The notes beneath the pieces are model-generated. The model made no database searches, was not told where the DNA came from, and saw only the letters and a list, made by a program, of their open reading frames with translations. From positions 1 through 32,635 of the forward strand of contig JAILKE010000064.1 of assembly GCA_024694125.1 (NCBI GenBank): a stretch of DNA of 32,635 nucleotides. Reading direction: 5' to 3'. Positions 31,255-32,635 of the stretch are shown here, piece by piece. Source of the DNA: Bacteroidales bacterium. Lineage in GTDB: Bacteria; Bacteroidota; Bacteroidia; Bacteroidales; UBA3663. How positions within the stretch are numbered: position 1 is the first letter of the stretch; each line of letters starts with the position of its first letter. The translations under genes were made by a program, and so were the position numbers.

Positions 31255-32635
31255 TCAGATCTTGTCGATGATGCACTGGAGAGCGGCGTTCAGACCGTCG
31301 GCGTTCTTGCCACCAGCCTGAGCGAAGTGAGGTTGGCCGCCACCGCCGCCCTGAATCAACTTAGCTGCCTCCTTGACGAGGGCAGATGCGTTGATGCCGG
31401 CAGCCTTGGCTTCGTCACCGACAGCTACGGTCAATGTAGGGCGACCCTGATTTTGGGTAGCTCCAACGAAGATCAGTTTAGGCTGTTCGGCGCGCAGCTG
31501 GAAGGCGATATCCTTCACCATGTTTGGTTCGAGGTCAGCCTGCAGGCGCACGAGCTGGAATCCGTTGTGGTCAGTAGCCTTGTCCAACAGTTGGCGCTTC
31601 AGTTCCGATACCTCCTTCTGCTTGAACTCCTCGACCTCCTTCTTGAGAGCGGCATCGTCCGACAGCGTCTTCTGGATAGCCTGCAGCAGGTTAGGAGCGT
31701 TGTTGAAGAGGTTCTTCAGGTTGCGCAGCAAGTCCTGCTGAGCATCGAGCATATCCTCGACAACCTTGCCGGTGACAGCCTCGATACGGCGGATGCCGGC
31801 AGCAACAGAACTCTCGCTCAGGATGCGAATCATACCGATGCGGCCCGTGTTGGGTACGTGGCAACCGCCGCAGAGCTCTACGCTTGGACCGAACTTGATG
31901 ACGCGGACCTCGTCGCCGTACTTCTCGCCGAACAGGGCGATGGCACCCATCTGCTTAGCCTCGTTGATAGGCATGTTGCGGTGCTCCTCCAGGGCGATGG
32001 ACTCACGTACCATCTGGTTGGCGAGATGTTCTACCTGGCGCAACTCCTCGTCGGTCACCTTCTGGAAGTGACTGAAGTCAAATCGCAGCGACTGTGGCGT
32101 GACGAGTGAGCCCTTCTGCTCAACGTGCGTGCCCAGTACCTGGCGCAGGCAGTAGTCCAGGATGTGGGTAGCGGTGTGGTTGCACTGCAGGGCCATACGG
32201 GCCTCGGCGTCGATGGTAGCGACGACAGGGGCAGTGATGTCCGATGGTAACTTCTCGACGATGTGGACAGCGAGGTTGTTCTCGCGCTTGGTATCGACCA
32301 CCTTGATTACCTCGCCGTCGAACGAGAGTTGACCGCGGTCACCGACCTGGCCACCCATCTCGCCGTAGAATGGAGTCTTGGCGAGCACGATCTGGTACGA
32401 CACCTTGTTCTTCTGCTTGATGCTGCGGTAGCGCAGAACCTCGGTCTCGCACTCGAACATATCGTAGCCGACGAACTCCGTTGTGCCAGGGTGCAGCTCG
32501 ACCCAGTCACCGTTCTCGACAGCGGCAGCGTTGCGTGCGCGCTCCTTCTGAGCCTGCATGTTGACGTTGAACTGCTCTTCGTCGATGGTCAGACCATTCT
32601 CGCGGGCGATGAGCTCAGTGAGGTCGAGCGGGAAG
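31255..32635 (-). CDS. alaS: Alanyl-tRNA synthetase, C-terminal part (runs off the window)
   Basis: The 3' 459 codons of alaS; the N-terminal catalytic domain lies beyond the right edge, and the frame is open to the last base (it begins [13 protein letters not shown], the usual end of the aminoacylation part). The full-length enzyme is usually about 870 residues. It charges tRNA-Ala in the cytoplasm. The editing domain is complete, with zinc ligands HTATH (coded at 32164-32178) and CGGCH (31858-31872), which clears mischarged Ser/Gly-tRNA-Ala. A coiled linker and the C-Ala/DHHA1 domain follow, with [15 protein letters not shown]. An internal methionine at 32559 is not the start. Confidence 0.95.
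   Translation of the reverse strand, partial: FPLDLTELIARENGLTIDEEQFNVNMQAQKERARNAAAVENGDWVELHPGTTEFVGYDMFECETEVLRYRSIKQKNKVSYQIVLAKTPFYGEMGGQVGDRGQLSFDGEVIKVVDTKRENNLAVHIVEKLPSDITAPVVATIDAEARMALQCNHTATHILDYCLRQVLGTHVEQKGSLVTPQSLRFDFSHFQKVTDEELRQVEHLANQMVRESIALEEHRNMPINEAKQMGAIALFGEKYGDEVRVIKFGPSVELCGGCHVPNTGRIGMIRILSESSVAAGIRRIEAVTGKVVEDMLDAQQDLLRNLKNLFNNAPNLLQAIQKTLSDDAALKKEVEEFKQKEVSELKRQLLDKATDHNGFQLVRLQADLEPNMVKDIAFQLRAEQPKLIFVGATQNQGRPTLTVAVGDEAKAAGINASALVKEAAKLIQGGGGGQPHFAQAGGKNADGLNAALQCIIDKI

Noticed and set aside
1..32635. Insertion sequences, prophage, tRNA or rRNA genes
   Set aside because: No transposase, integrase or phage motif, and no tRNA-like fold or rRNA sequence was seen on either strand.

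Overview
This window looks like the chromosome of a Prevotellaceae-type member of the Bacteroidales. The basis is: several promoters with the Bacteroidetes -7 element TAnnTTTG (mostly TACCTTTG), no Shine-Dalgarno sequences ahead of most genes, a eukaryote-like (GT3) glycogen synthase beside a GT35 phosphorylase, a SusR/HTCS-type sensor-regulator, pectin-active secreted enzymes and DUF1573 proteins. No mobile element, CRISPR array, tRNA or rRNA is visible. The genus is inferred, not proven.

Layout. (1) 1-8253, plus strand: an exopolysaccharide or O-antigen block. It holds a WaaE-like GT2, a hexapeptide acetyltransferase, a Wzy/WaaL-type membrane protein, an unrecognised protein, a WcaF-like acetyltransferase, two GT2 and two GT4 glycosyltransferases, tightly packed with several overlaps. 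The flippase, initiating transferase and export genes are not here and may lie to the left. (2) 8254-11048: an OmpA-family outer-membrane protein with its own promoter, one more GT2, and a strong intrinsic terminator. (3) 11269-18562: a membrane-bound AraC-type regulator (minus) divergent from two secreted enzymes (plus). One is a PL38-like/alginate-lyase-fold protein. The other fuses a similar toroid to a GH28/GH49-like beta-helix. The intergenic region holds a nested inverted repeat placed almost symmetrically between two identical -7 elements. (4) 18563-24146: about 1 kb of repeats and leader RNA, then glycogen synthase and alpha-glucan phosphorylase. (5) 24147-28824: a large secreted esterase joining a CE12 rhamnogalacturonan acetylesterase to a CE8 pectin methylesterase. 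(6) 28917-32635, minus strand: housekeeping genes mdh, a DUF1573 protein and the 3' part of alaS.

How the parts may work together. The regulator (periplasmic propeller, one membrane helix, AraC DNA-binding domain, no kinase or receiver) probably senses an oligosaccharide and activates the divergent enzyme pair. Pieces of its presumed operator recur upstream of the CE12-CE8 esterase 11 kb away, so both loci may form one uronate/pectin regulon without any susC/susD pair in view. The most unusual sequence-level feature is a set of short tandem repeats, mostly of 7 bp but also 9, 11 and about 35 bp, filling the gaps between genes. In three neighbouring genes the last codons and the stop codon lie inside such an array.
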